Positions 26,427 to 36,022 of a DNA stretch of 58,031 nucleotides are shown here, one piece after another; position 1 is the stretch's first letter, and each line of letters opens with the position of its first letter. The notes under the pieces were generated by a model that saw nothing but the letters and a program-made list of their open reading frames with translations, ran no database searches and was not told the DNA's origin. Source of the DNA: JAFLCM01 sp046154665 (GTDB taxonomy: Bacteria; Planctomycetota; Phycisphaerae; Phycisphaerales; UBA1924); NCBI GenBank assembly GCA_046154665.1, contig JBJXFG010000006.1, positions 1-58,031 of the forward strand. Direction: 5' to 3'. The position numbers and the translations under genes are program-made.

Positions 26427-26694
26427 GCCGGCCTCTCCCAGACCAGACATGGCCCCAGAGCACACGGGCCCGGAGCGTCAGTGATGGATCTGGGGTGCCT
26501 CCAAGGGGCCGACCCGATTCGGACCCATTCACTCAGACTCGGGGCTCGCGTGTCGTGCCACTTCACCAACTCACGGAGTACCCGTCAGCCGAGTGGAACC
26601 TCAACGCGCCTCGCCGGTCTATATCTGTTTGGCGGGCAGGGGTCACAGCCGATCCACCTCGTACGATGCCGAAGCCACCAACGCCGCCGCAAGG

Positions 26695-27747
26695 ATGACC
26701 GAGACCTCACCCCTTCCAACTTCTTCGACCGCCCGTCCCGCCCGCGTGTGGACGCTGGGCCGAGTCGCCGGTGCTGTGGGGCTCTTTGGCCTGGCGGCGA
26801 GCATCTGGATTCACGTTGTGGTGGCGATCGCGGGTGTTCTGTTCGGGACCTTATTGGGTGGCTCGGGCATCGCGTCGGGGTTGGGTAGCGGCGAGCGCGA
26901 GATCGCGCTTGGCCCGCAGACTTCGCTCGCCGAGCTCGCCGCGGGGACCGACGGGGAGGCGCCGTCACTGCTCGACAAGCCGCTGGACGCCGCGGCACAG
27001 GACGCCTCGCTCGCCTCCGTGATGGCGGATATCCCCGACCCCACGGCGCTGGGTTCCGATTCGGGCAGTGTCGGCGGCGGCGCGGGAGACCCCGCAGGAT
27101 TCATGACCGGAGGCGACGGGGGTGACGGCGGATCGGGCGTCGGCGGTGGGGGGGGCGACGGCGGTGCCAAGTTCTTCGGCATCGAAGCACGCGGAAAGCG
27201 CTTCGCCTACCTCTGCGACGTCTCCGGCTCAATGGACGAAGAGCGCCTCAGCGCTCTCAAACGCGAACTCGAGAACTCGATCGCCGAGCTCTCGCCCAGC
27301 TCCTCATTCTCCGTCATCCTCTTTTCCTCCGATGCCCGCATCCTCACCGGCGACGGCTGGCTCGAGGCCAACCCAACCAACAAGGCAAAGACCAAGACCC
27401 TGCTGCGCGCGGTCCAGTCTTACGGCGGCACGATGCCGTTGCCCGGCTTTGCTCTGCTTTTCTCGAGCCTTCGCCCGCGCCCGGACGCCGTCTATTTCAT
27501 GACCGACGGGCAGATTCTCGAGCGTCCGCAAGATGAGGACAAGATGGTGGCGCAGATCACGGCGCTGAGTCGATCGGGCCCCAAAGCGGTGCCCGTTCAC
27601 TGCGTGACGATGATCGAGACCTCCTCACGCCAGGTCATGGAGAAGATCGCGCGGACCACCGGCGGGAAGTACCGGCACGTCTCCGGCGCGCAGCCGATTC
27701 CGGGTGGTGGGGGTGGTGGCGGGGGTGGTGGGGGAGCCCCGCCGTGA
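26695..27747 (+). CDS. Membrane-anchored von Willebrand factor A domain protein
   Basis: 350 aa. A membrane helix lies near residues 25-50 (VGLFGLAASIWIHVVVAIAG), then an Ala/Asp-rich segment and a Gly-rich linker (GGDGGDGGSGVGGGGGDGG). The vWA domain starts near 165 (FGIEARGKRFAYLCDVSGSM). MIDAS residues are present as DxSxS at Asp175 and TDG near 265. A poly-Gly tail (about 11 Gly) ends the protein. vWA domains bind ligands through a metal ion and often act with ATPases or assembly factors. It is the first of five genes that overlap in series by 4 bp. No strong ribosome-binding site is seen; AAGG abuts the ATG. Confidence 0.82.
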   Translation: MTETSPLPTSSTARPARVWTLGRVAGAVGLFGLAASIWIHVVVAIAGVLFGTLLGGSGIASGLGSGEREIALGPQTSLAELAAGTDGEAPSLLDKPLDAAAQDASLASVMADIPDPTALGSDSGSVGGGAGDPAGFMTGGDGGDGGSGVGGGGGDGGAKFFGIEARGKRFAYLCDVSGSMDEERLSALKRELENSIAELSPSSSFSVILFSSDARILTGDGWLEANPTNKAKTKTLLRAVQSYGGTMPLPGFALLFSSLRPRPDAVYFMTDGQILERPQDEDKMVAQITALSRSGPKAVPVHCVTMIETSSRQVMEKIARTTGGKYRHVSGAQPIPGGGGGGGGGGGAPP

Positions 27748-28916
27748 TCCGAAGTGTTTCGCTCGGCGCTCTCTGCGTGTGTTCGATCGTCGCCACCGCG
27801 CCGGCGCAGGTCACGCTGCGCGGCGGCACGGTGCTCGACGACACCGTGGTGGGCGTGAACGGCCAGGGTGTGGTGACCTCGCCGCGTCTTGCCGGCGATG
27901 CGCAGCGGGTGATCCCGTGGGACATGGTCCGCGCCGTCGAAGGCGACTTCGCCCAAGACGCGCGCGCGTTCTCGGCCCGCGCCGATGCCGCTTGGCGCGC
28001 TCAGTCGCGTCTGGCGCGGGGCGACGACCGCCTCGCCGAGCCTGCCCTCGCGGCGCTCTACGAAGAACTCAAGGGCGAGGACGGCCCGCTCACGCTGCGC
28101 GTCTCCGAAGGGCTGCTGCGCTGCCGCCTCATCCGCGGCGATCAGGCCGGCGCGGTCCCGGTGTGGCTCACGGCGGTGCGGCTGCGCGGCGTCGATGCGG
28201 GGTTGCCCAGCGAACCTCGGAACTCCGGCGGCGGCGCGGGGGGCGCAGGGGGCGCAGGAGATTCCTCACGCGCCTTTGACGCCGTCATCGACCCCGAGAC
28301 CGGCTTGTGCCCGGCGCTGCCGCCCCTGTGGACTGACGCCTCTGACGCCGCCGCACTGCGGGCGGCGCTCCAGGCCTCATCCGGCGCAGGCGGACCCGCC
28401 GCCGAACTGGCCCAGTGGTACGAACGCGCCGCGGCCCTCGACGCCGGCGAGGCACCGGCGGACGCGCTGCCCGCCGCGAGCGCGGAATCGGACGCCGTCA
28501 AGCTTGTTTCGCTCATGGTGAAGGCACGCGACCCCGACGCGAAGGTGCGCGGCGCTGCCCGCGAGCGCCTGATCGCGGGGCTCGACGACGACGCCGACAC
28601 CTGGAAGGAAGCGTGGCGTCGCGCCGCATTGGGCCGCTCGTTCCTGATGGAATCCGATGCGACGCTGCGCTCGCAGGGGCTCGTGCACTGGCTGCACCTG
28701 CCCGCGCGCTTCGCTCGCGCCCAGCCCTATCTCGCCGGGGCCGCGGTCGTCGAGGCGTCGAACGAACTGAAACGCCGCGGCGACAAGGCCTCGCTCGCCG
28801 CCGCGATCCGTCTGGTGACGGAGTTGAAGGTGGCCGACCCGTTCCACCCCGCGCTGCGGAACGCGGGCGGCACGCCCTCCGCCGCGCCGAAGGCCGAAAG
28901 CGGGGCCGCGCCTTGA
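27744..28916 (+). CDS. Exported protein of unknown function (second gene of vWA operon)
   Basis: 390 aa, not recognised. GTG start overlapping the vWA stop by 4 bp. The signal peptide is RSVSLGALCVCSIVATAPAQ with cleavage after about residue 21. Residues 22-65 look beta-rich (VTLRGGTVLDDTVVGVNGQG; VIPWDMVRAVEG) and the remainder is alpha-helical with an Ala/Gly linker near 170. The beginning resembles short SH3-like or protease-associated modules found in planctomycete exported proteins, but no family can be named. Its end overlaps the next gene by 4 bp (TTGA). Conserved coupling suggests that it acts in a stoichiometric complex with the neighbours. Confidence 0.72.
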   Translation: MIRSVSLGALCVCSIVATAPAQVTLRGGTVLDDTVVGVNGQGVVTSPRLAGDAQRVIPWDMVRAVEGDFAQDARAFSARADAAWRAQSRLARGDDRLAEPALAALYEELKGEDGPLTLRVSEGLLRCRLIRGDQAGAVPVWLTAVRLRGVDAGLPSEPRNSGGGAGGAGGAGDSSRAFDAVIDPETGLCPALPPLWTDASDAAALRAALQASSGAGGPAAELAQWYERAAALDAGEAPADALPAASAESDAVKLVSLMVKARDPDAKVRGAARERLIAGLDDDADTWKEAWRRAALGRSFLMESDATLRSQGLVHWLHLPARFARAQPYLAGAAVVEASNELKRRGDKASLAAAIRLVTELKVADPFHPALRNAGGTPSAAPKAESGAAP

Positions 28917-31741
28917 CGCCCCGCCGATTTTTTCTGATCGCCGCAATCGCGGGCACGGCATCGTCGCAAACCTTGCCCCCCGCGCCCGCTCCGACAGCCC
29001 CTTCGCTCCCGCCGTCGCTCCCCTCGCGTTCGCCGCTCGATAGCGCTGATGAACAAACCGAGCAGTACCTCGCCAGCCTCGGCTTGCACGCCCTGCTCGC
29101 CGATCATCTGGAGCGCCGGCTCGCCGCCCTACCAACGGGCTCCGGTGCCCCGACCGGCACGGCGTCCAAGCGCGCCGACCTTGCCGACCGGCTCGCCGAG
29201 ACGTACGCGCAGCTTCTTTCGCAGACCGACGACCTCGCCGAGCAGTCGCGCCTCGAAGCGAGAGCCCGAGACCTTCTCAAGAGCGTGCCCGAGGCTGATT
29301 CGCTCGAGCTGCGCCTGGGCTTGGCGCGCGCCGGTTACTCGCGGCTCGAAGCCCTCGCCGAGCGACGCCGCCTGCAAGAGATCGGACCCGAAGAAATCCC
29401 CGGCGCGGCGCGCAGGCTCGATGAACTGGCCCGCCAGTTCCAACAGATCGCCGCCGAGGCCGATTCGCGCATCACCACGCTTGAGCGGCAGGAAGCGTCG
29501 GTCCGCGCCGACGAAGCGCTCGTCGCGGCGGCGCTCTCGGGGGTGCGCCGCCAGCGTTCGATGGCCCACTACCTCGCGGCGTGGAGCCTGTACTACGCCG
29601 CCGAGCTCGAGCCCGAAGAGCGCGACGCACACCCCGCCGAAGCGATGCGGCATCTGTCGTGGCCGCTGGGGGCCGAGCCCGCGGGCCGCGCGATGACGAG
29701 CCCCGAGCAGCTTCGCCCCGAGTTTGTGCAGTACGAGCACGTGGCCCGATCGGTGGTGTGCATGGCGCTGTGCTTCTCGCTGCAAGGTCGGGCCGACGAC
29801 GCGGTGCGCTGGCTGGAACGCATCGAGAGCCTCGACAACGCACCGATCACCGTACAAAACCAGGTCTTCTCACGCCGCGCCGTGGTGCTGGCGCGGCTCG
29901 GGCGCTGGGACGGCGTGAAGCAGATTGTCGATCTGCGCCGCACGCCGGTGGTCTTGGAGAACGGTGTCACGCCGGGCCCCGCGTTGCTGCCAGCGGGTGA
30001 GGCGCGGCTCATCGCGGCGCTCGCCCTCGACGCCGCCGCGCTCAGCCCCGCGGCACGCGCCCTCGCCGATCTCGCCGTCTCCGATCTGCTCGCGCGCAAC
30101 GAGCCCGGGCACGTGCTGGCCCTCGCGTCGGCGTTCGGCGTCGATCGCTTCGCGTCCACGGGCTTCGTCGGTCATCAGGTCCGTGCCCTGCAAACTTACG
30201 ACCGAGCACGCGACGCTCACTCCGGCCAGGGGTCGCTTAAAGACCCCTCGCGCGATCCGACGGCGATCAAGCTCTACAAAGAAGCAGCGGCCCAGTTCCG
30301 CCTGGCTCTCGACGCGCCCGACCGCACCAACTTCCAGAGCGCCCTCGCCGGCACGCGCATGCTGCTCGGACTTTGCGGCTTCGGCGCCGGCGGCGAGAAG
30401 GGCCGGCCCGGCGCTGAGAGCCTCGCCTCCGCCGCCGAGTGGTTCGAGGCCGCGTCCAGCATGCTCGTTGATCCCAAGCAGCGCCACGAGGCGCTGTGGA
30501 TGGCGATCCGTTGCCTTGACCTGCTGACTTCGACGAGCGCGAGCGCCCCACCGACCGCCGCCGCCAAGCGCGACGAACTCACCGAGCTCTACATCAAGGA
30601 AGTGCCTGAAGGTGAGCGCACCACGCTGCTGATGCTGCGTCTGGCGCAGGCGCGGACGGTGCCCAGCCGTGAGGAAGTGGACCGCCTGCTCGCCGTGCCG
30701 CGCTCGGACCCGCAGCAGTTGTCGTCGCTGCGTCAGGCGGCGCGGATGTCGTACCAGTTGTTCCGCCAGTCGGGGACGGGTGGCTCGGCGCGCGAGGCCG
30801 CTGGCTCGCGGTATCTCTCCATCGCCGAGCCGCTGCTCGCTGACGAACGTCGCCGCGCGCCAAACGACCCCGTCTCGGCCGCCAGCGCCGCGGCCCACGC
30901 GCGGCAGATGCTTGATGTGCTGCTCTCAACGTGGGCCCCTGACGCCGATCGGGCCGAGCGCATCCTTGATGTGCTCACGAGCCTGGTGGCGTCCGGCGCG
31001 GTCGACGATGCGCCGTTCCGCCCCGAACTCACGCTGCGCCGGTTGCAGATCGCGCTCGCCCGCAACCAGACCGCCGCGGCGAGCGGGCTCCTCGAGCGGC
31101 TCGAACGCGAAGATGAGAAGCTGGCTCGAGTGGGCGAGCGGTTGCTCTTCTCAACGCTGCAGCGCGAGTTCCGCCGCCTCCGTGCCGCCGGGCAGACCGA
31201 GCCCGCCGTGAGCGCCGCCCGCGCCGCGCTCGATTCTGCCAAACAGATCATGAAACGCGAGCCCGAAGAGGCCCGGATGCGCGACGGCCCGTCGATCCAG
31301 TTGCATGCCGCAGCCGCCGAAGCCGCGGCGTTTCTCGGCGCGGCTGATTCGGACGCCGCCGCCCGTGATCTGGCGCTCGCGCTCTACCGCGTGCTCTCGC
31401 GCAAGCAGCCCAACACCCGCGCCTTCTTGCGCGGACTGGGTGAGACCGCTCTTGCCGCGGCCCAATGGACCGAGGCCCGCGACGCGTGGAGCACGCTGGG
31501 CGCGGGCTCCGACCCGCGCTCGATCGAGTGGTACGAGGCGAGGTATCAGACCGCGCTGGCCATGTCCAAGCTCGAACCCGCCGCGGCGCTCGACCTGCTC
31601 CGCCAGCACGAGGCCCTGCAGCCCGACTGGGGCCCCGCGCCGTGGGGCGCGAGGATGAAAGAACTCCGCGAGAAGCTCGATTCCGCCCGGACTTCACCCG
31701 CACCTGCACCGTATCCGACCGAGGGAGGCGCCGCCCCGTGA
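28913..31741 (+). CDS. Large exported helical-repeat (TPR-like) protein
   Basis: 942 aa. The TTG start at 28913 overlaps the previous stop (TTGA) and opens a signal peptide (TPRRFFLIAAIAGTASSQT); an earlier start would lie deep inside the upstream gene. After a Pro-rich linker the protein is almost entirely alpha-helical with irregular TPR-like pairs (LYYAAELEPEERDAHPAEAM; ALCFSLQGRADDAVRWLERI; AAQWTEARDAWSTLGAG). No catalytic motif. Such solenoids usually act as scaffolds. It is the third gene of the coupled operon. Confidence 0.75.
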   Translation: MTPRRFFLIAAIAGTASSQTLPPAPAPTAPSLPPSLPSRSPLDSADEQTEQYLASLGLHALLADHLERRLAALPTGSGAPTGTASKRADLADRLAETYAQLLSQTDDLAEQSRLEARARDLLKSVPEADSLELRLGLARAGYSRLEALAERRRLQEIGPEEIPGAARRLDELARQFQQIAAEADSRITTLERQEASVRADEALVAAALSGVRRQRSMAHYLAAWSLYYAAELEPEERDAHPAEAMRHLSWPLGAEPAGRAMTSPEQLRPEFVQYEHVARSVVCMALCFSLQGRADDAVRWLERIESLDNAPITVQNQVFSRRAVVLARLGRWDGVKQIVDLRRTPVVLENGVTPGPALLPAGEARLIAALALDAAALSPAARALADLAVSDLLARNEPGHVLALASAFGVDRFASTGFVGHQVRALQTYDRARDAHSGQGSLKDPSRDPTAIKLYKEAAAQFRLALDAPDRTNFQSALAGTRMLLGLCGFGAGGEKGRPGAESLASAAEWFEAASSMLVDPKQRHEALWMAIRCLDLLTSTSASAPPTAAAKRDELTELYIKEVPEGERTTLLMLRLAQARTVPSREEVDRLLAVPRSDPQQLSSLRQAARMSYQLFRQSGTGGSAREAAGSRYLSIAEPLLADERRRAPNDPVSAASAAAHARQMLDVLLSTWAPDADRAERILDVLTSLVASGAVDDAPFRPELTLRRLQIALARNQTAAASGLLERLEREDEKLARVGERLLFSTLQREFRRLRAAGQTEPAVSAARAALDSAKQIMKREPEEARMRDGPSIQLHAAAAEAAAFLGAADSDAAARDLALALYRVLSRKQPNTRAFLRGLGETALAAAQWTEARDAWSTLGAGSDPRSIEWYEARYQTALAMSKLEPAAALDLLRQHEALQPDWGPAPWGARMKELREKLDSARTSPAPAPYPTEGGAAP

Positions 31742-34479
31742 GCGCCAACCCCGCCGACATCGTGCGTCTGCTGCCGAACGCCGATCTCTCGCGCGGCCCG
31801 TTCGGCCTGCTCGGCCTGGGCCCGACGCGCTGCGATGATTTCGCGATTGTCGAAGCCCTGCAGCGCCAGCTCCGGCGCATCGATGAATCGCCCGAGCGCG
31901 CGACGAAGGAAGCCGACGCGATCCGCGCCGAGCTCTATCAAGCGGTCGCCCAGCTGCGCGACCCCGAGACGCGCGACCGCCTCGGGAAGCGCTACTACCG
32001 ACAGGACTGGGTCGCCGCGCCGAGGGTCGAGCGTGAACCGTCGGCCATCGCCGTGCCGCAGACCGAGCCGGTTCGAGAAGCGATGCTCGCGGGCGATCCG
32101 ACGCTCTACACGCCGCGCCCCACCATCGATGAGCCCGGCCCGCGCGCCGGGTTCAACGCCGGCAAGGCCGCGGCGATCCTGCTGGTAGGCTCGGGCGTGA
32201 TGCTCGTCATCCTCGCGTGGCTGGTGATGCAGGCCCCATCCGCGACGGTGCCCGCGCCCGCCGCGCCGCGGGCCGCGATGGTGAACGCGCCGACACCGGG
32301 CGCGACGGTACCGGCGGTGAGCACGCCCACTTCAGCCGCCGGCGAGGACACGACCGCGAGCGCCGCTCCGATCGAGCCCCCGCGCGCTCGCCTCTCCCCC
32401 GACGAATCCCGCGAGCTGCTCGAACAACTCCGCAAGGCGTGCGCCGCCGAGGGCCCGACGCCCGAGATCATGTCCGCGTTCGAGATGCCGCTCGCCCAGT
32501 TCGAGGCGCGCTGGCCCGAGGTCCCGGGCGCGATGTACGCACCGGCGTCGCTTGCCGTCGCGGAACGCTTGTGGCGTTCCACACGCTCCGACGTGCGCCA
32601 AGGCGTCTCCGCGTACCGCCGACTCGAACAGCCGCTCGATCTGATCGGCGGCCAGTCCGTCTTCCTCACGCCAGAGAAGATCGTCGCCGCGGCTTGGTCC
32701 GGAGGCGTGCTCGGGCGCGTGAAGGGCGACGCTTCGGTCCCCGCGCGGCTTGTCTCCAGCGCTCGCACCAAACTCGCCGCGCTCACGCCCGACGGCGAGG
32801 TGCCGCGCGAGCACACCTTCGCCGCCGGCGCGGGCGTGGTGCTCGAATCGCTGGCGCGGCGTTGGGCACGGCCCGGGGCCGGGGTTGTCGAAGAGGACGC
32901 GCGCCGCGCCTGGGCCGCGTGGTCGCGGGCCGCGTTGGCGCTGGGCGACGCCGAGCCCGGCGCGACCGAGGCCGTCGTGGGCGCGGCGGTCGACACCCTG
33001 CTGCGCAACGCCGACGTCGAGGGCTCTCCGGTGGTCCGCGAGGCGCTCACCACGCTGCTGGGCACGGTGAAGGACTGGCGCGCCGTGCCCGCCGCCCAAC
33101 GGGTCATCGCGTGGTTCGACAACCCTCGCGTGCGTTCGTCAAGCTTGCGTGTGATCACGGAATGGATGGCCTCGCGCGGCCCCGTGGCCGACATCGGCCC
33201 CAACATGGTCCTCGAAGCCGACGCGACCAGCGTGCAGCGCCGCGCCTTGAGAGATGCATACGCGCTGCGCCTCGGCCTGAGCGCCGACGCGGGCTCGCGC
33301 TCGGCGTCCGCCCTGGTCTCGGCGTGGGCGGGCGCGGCCCGCGCCCTTCTCGCGGCGTCAACCCCGACGGCGTCGGGCGACCCCGCGGAGAACGCGCTCA
33401 TCGACGCCGCATCCGCCGCCGCGCTGAACGAAGCGGCCGCCCGGCTGTGGGCCATGGACGAAGCCGGCGCGTCGACGGCGATCGAGTCCGCCTCGCGCGC
33501 TGCCATCGATGCAGCACTCGGCACCGCCGCACCCGGACACACACGCTACGACGCCGCGCTGCTCACCGCCCCGGGCACAAGCCCTGACGGCGAGTGGGCC
33601 AGGAAGTTCCTGGCGCTCAACAACGAATCCGGGCGCGTGCTTCTGCTCAACCAGCTCCGGAACGGGCGCGGGCCCGCCGGCCCCGTGGATGCAGACGTGC
33701 TCGCCGAGGTCGCGTGCTACGGCTCGCCCGCGACGGTGCGCCAGACGGCGCAAGCCACCGTCAAGGACTTCGCCGATCGGCCTGAGGTGGTGAACGCGGT
33801 GCTGGAAGCGATACCCGATGCGTCGCGGCAGCAGTCGGTGTCCGAAATGGTGGCCGTGTTGACAGGCGCGGCTCTGCCGCCGCCGTCCGATGCTTCCTGG
33901 CGTGCCGACTGCCGCAAGGCGCTGCTCGAGAAGCTGATGTTCATGACCGCCGACGAGTCCGGCCAACGCGCCGACACGCTCGCATCGCGGCTGGCACGCT
34001 CGTGCGAGGGCTCGGCCCAGGCTCTGGTCCCGCCCGGCTCAGCGCGAAATGAACCCGACGCGGCGACTCTCGACGCTCAAGTCGCCGGCGGCGCGTCCAC
34101 TACGCCCGCCGATGCCGCGGACGGTCTCCGCGCCCGCTGGCGTGAGCTGGCCCGCGCCACGCCCGAGGGTTCGTGGGCGTGGCTGACCTTCGACGAACTC
34201 GAGCGCCGCCACGCCGCTCGCATCGCGCTGACCCGCGGGCCCATCGACGCCTACCTCGCGCAGCGTCTCGGCGGTGTCGAGATGATGGCCCACAGCATCG
34301 CCGGAGAGCGCCCCGTGCGTGCCGAAGCACCCCGCGCCGTCACCGTCGAACTCGCTTCGTCACTCCGTGTCGCACCCACGTCCTTCCACCAGGTCCGCGC
34401 CGTCGAGCTTTCCGCGATGCGGCTCTGGATGATCCGCTTCGGTGAGCCCCTCGTCGTCAACGCTTCGCCAGCCCCATGA
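31738..34479 (+). CDS. Membrane protein with J-like N-terminus and HEAT/Ala-rich helical periplasmic region
   Basis: 913 aa. GTG start overlapping the previous stop by 4 bp. Residues 1-95 form a cytoplasmic helical segment (FGLLGLGPTRCDDFAIVEAL; RAELYQAVAQLRDPETRDRL) that recalls the helix order of DnaJ-like or AAA-adaptor domains but lacks HPD. A single membrane helix lies at about 140-163 (AAAILLVGSGVMLVILAWLV), then a Pro/Ala linker. From 210 onward is a long helical, Ala-rich domain with HEAT-like features. No enzymatic motif. It is the only operon member with a sizeable cytoplasmic domain, so it could link an inner process to the exported partners. Confidence 0.72.
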   Translation: MSANPADIVRLLPNADLSRGPFGLLGLGPTRCDDFAIVEALQRQLRRIDESPERATKEADAIRAELYQAVAQLRDPETRDRLGKRYYRQDWVAAPRVEREPSAIAVPQTEPVREAMLAGDPTLYTPRPTIDEPGPRAGFNAGKAAAILLVGSGVMLVILAWLVMQAPSATVPAPAAPRAAMVNAPTPGATVPAVSTPTSAAGEDTTASAAPIEPPRARLSPDESRELLEQLRKACAAEGPTPEIMSAFEMPLAQFEARWPEVPGAMYAPASLAVAERLWRSTRSDVRQGVSAYRRLEQPLDLIGGQSVFLTPEKIVAAAWSGGVLGRVKGDASVPARLVSSARTKLAALTPDGEVPREHTFAAGAGVVLESLARRWARPGAGVVEEDARRAWAAWSRAALALGDAEPGATEAVVGAAVDTLLRNADVEGSPVVREALTTLLGTVKDWRAVPAAQRVIAWFDNPRVRSSSLRVITEWMASRGPVADIGPNMVLEADATSVQRRALRDAYALRLGLSADAGSRSASALVSAWAGAARALLAASTPTASGDPAENALIDAASAAALNEAAARLWAMDEAGASTAIESASRAAIDAALGTAAPGHTRYDAALLTAPGTSPDGEWARKFLALNNESGRVLLLNQLRNGRGPAGPVDADVLAEVACYGSPATVRQTAQATVKDFADRPEVVNAVLEAIPDASRQQSVSEMVAVLTGAALPPPSDASWRADCRKALLEKLMFMTADESGQRADTLASRLARSCEGSAQALVPPGSARNEPDAATLDAQVAGGASTTPADAADGLRARWRELARATPEGSWAWLTFDELERRHAARIALTRGPIDAYLAQRLGGVEMMAHSIAGERPVRAEAPRAVTVELASSLRVAPTSFHQVRAVELSAMRLWMIRFGEPLVVNASPAP

Positions 34480-35456
34480 AACCTCGAACCGCCATCTCGC
34501 TGCTCGGCGCCACCTCACTCGTGACGGCGAGCGTTCTCGCCGCGCAGCCGACCACGCCGACGCCGGATCGCCCCGCGCCCTCTGCCCCCGCGCCCGCGTC
34601 GGTGCCACCCGCCGATGCCGCGGACTTCTCGACGCGGCTCGCGCGCCTCGACCCCTCTGACCCGCTGGGCTACTTCACGCTCGGGGAAGAGCTCGCCGAC
34701 AGCGCCGCCGAGCAGTCCACCGCCGCGCGCCGCGCCGGCGCGGTGTCGCTGGCAAGGCGGCTCTTCGTGCTGTCGGCCCACCTTGCTTCTCGTCGCCCGT
34801 CCGCCGACAACCTCACGCTGCGTCACAGCGCCTACCTCGCGCTGGCTTCGATCGCCGACAACACCGAAGAGCGGCGCTGGCTCCGCGCCGTCGCGTCTAC
34901 GGCCGAGCCCCCTCGACAGAGTGTCCGTTGGGAGCCGGCCCCGCGTGCTCTCGCCGCCGATGCTGGCATGTACGATCTCGCCGTCGCGCTCGGCCGTTAC
35001 CGCTCCGGCGAGTTCCGGCGCGTCCGCGACGCGCTGCGCCGCCACCCCAACGCCAAGGAACTCCTCACCCGCATCGGCGTCGATGCACGCCGGGCCGACG
35101 CCCTCATCAGCCTGCTCGAGACCGATACCTCCCGCGCCCCGCAGGCGTGCATGCGCTGCAAGGGCGACCGCGTCATCCGCACGTTTGTCGACGGCACCTT
35201 CACCACCGAGCTGTGCCCGCAGTGCCTGGGCAACCCCGCGCCGGTGCCCGCGTTGAGTTCCGGCGCTTTCGCCGAGCAGCTCCGCGTCGAGTCGGCGCTG
35301 CTCGGCGCGTCGCCGTCATCATGGTCGGCGCAGGCCGGCGTCGTCGGCTTCGCCCCAGTCCGTGACATCGACCCCGCCGCCGTCGCCGCGCACTACGGCG
35401 TCGACACCAACGCCCCCATCCACCGCGACGGCTCGTGGTGGCCTCGCGATCCCTGA
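34476..35456 (+). CDS. Exported helical protein with CxxC-CxxC zinc-ribbon-like motif
   Basis: 326 aa. ATG start overlapping the previous stop by 4 bp. The signal peptide is KPRTAISLLGATSLVTASVL with cleavage near LAA-QP. Residues 40-215 are helical. A probable zinc-binding pair follows: CMRCKGDR and CPQCLGNP near residues 226 and 248, with the spacing and Gly of DnaJ-type cysteine repeats. The C-terminus is probably beta (GVVGFAPVRDIDPAAVAAHY). It is the last gene of the vWA operon. The J-like region of the preceding gene and this DnaJ-like cysteine motif together hint at a chaperone-related function, but this is speculation. Confidence 0.75.
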   Translation: MKPRTAISLLGATSLVTASVLAAQPTTPTPDRPAPSAPAPASVPPADAADFSTRLARLDPSDPLGYFTLGEELADSAAEQSTAARRAGAVSLARRLFVLSAHLASRRPSADNLTLRHSAYLALASIADNTEERRWLRAVASTAEPPRQSVRWEPAPRALAADAGMYDLAVALGRYRSGEFRRVRDALRRHPNAKELLTRIGVDARRADALISLLETDTSRAPQACMRCKGDRVIRTFVDGTFTTELCPQCLGNPAPVPALSSGAFAEQLRVESALLGASPSSWSAQAGVVGFAPVRDIDPAAVAAHYGVDTNAPIHRDGSWWPRDP

Positions 35457-35489
35457 CCGACGCCTCACGGCGTACGCCCGTCTCTCGAC

Positions 35490-35522
35490 TGCCCACTGCC
35501 CACCGCCCACTGCCCACCACCC
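35490..35522. repeat. CCCACTGCC tandem repeat before acpS
   Basis: Four imperfect units of GCCCACTGCCCACC type, the complement of the family at 9838-9878. It ends 6 bp before the acpS -10 box. Confidence 0.7.
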
Positions 35523-35528
35523 CCCAAG

Positions 35529-35534
35529 TACCAT
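35529..35534 (+). promoter_or_regulatory. -10 box of acpS
   Basis: TACCAT with 5 nt to the ATG at 35540. There is no Shine-Dalgarno sequence, so a leaderless transcript is expected. Confidence 0.45.
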
Positions 35535-35539
35535 CCCCC

Positions 35540-35986
35540 ATGCGGATCGTCTCCCACGGCATCGACATCGTCGAAGTCCAGCGCATCGGCGCGGTGCTCT
35601 CCAACCATCCCGAGCGATTCCTCGAACGCTGCTTCACCGCTCTCGAAGTTGCGCAGGCCGACGACGCCGGTCCGCCTGCCCGCGTGGGTGGCGGCGCACC
35701 AGGCGTTGTTGAAGGAGAGGCTCAGTTTTCAGTGCGACGTCTCGAATACCTCGCCGGCCGTTTCGCCGCCAAGGAGGGCGTGCTCAAAGCCCTGGGCACC
35801 GGTCTCTCCGGCGGGGTGAAGTGGACGGACATCGAAGTCGCGCGCTCGCCCTCCGGCGCTCCCGATCTGCGGCTTTCGGGTTCGGCCCGCGCGCGAGCCG
35901 AAGAACTCGGGATCGCCGGCTGGCTGGTCTCGATCTCGCACGCCGCGGGTGTGGCTATCGCTTCGGTGATTGCGACCGGCGGATAG
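35540..35986 (+). CDS. acpS: Holo-[acyl-carrier-protein] synthase
   Basis: 148 aa. Transfers 4'-phosphopantetheine from CoA to the serine of acyl carrier protein in fatty acid synthesis. Family motifs: GIDIVEVQRI (Mg-binding Asp8) and AGRFAAKEGVLKALGTG (catalytic Glu and CoA-binding Lys), ending SISHAAGVAIASVIA. It is longer than the usual 120-130 aa because about 22 extra residues (QADDAGPPARVGGGAPGVVE and following) lie between the first helix and RRLEYLAGRF. An upstream frame extension to 35435 would be repeat-derived, so ATG 35540 is used. Confidence 0.92.
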   Translation: MRIVSHGIDIVEVQRIGAVLSNHPERFLERCFTALEVAQADDAGPPARVGGGAPGVVEGEAQFSVRRLEYLAGRFAAKEGVLKALGTGLSGGVKWTDIEVARSPSGAPDLRLSGSARARAEELGIAGWLVSISHAAGVAIASVIATGG

Positions 35987-36022
35987 AGCCCGTGCGATCG
36001 CTCCGAGAGACGAGACTCCACG

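Noticed and set aside
26223..26888. 221-aa plus-strand frame beginning in the rnpB region
   Set aside because: Its first half is antisense to RNase P RNA and it then runs out of frame through the vWA gene start.
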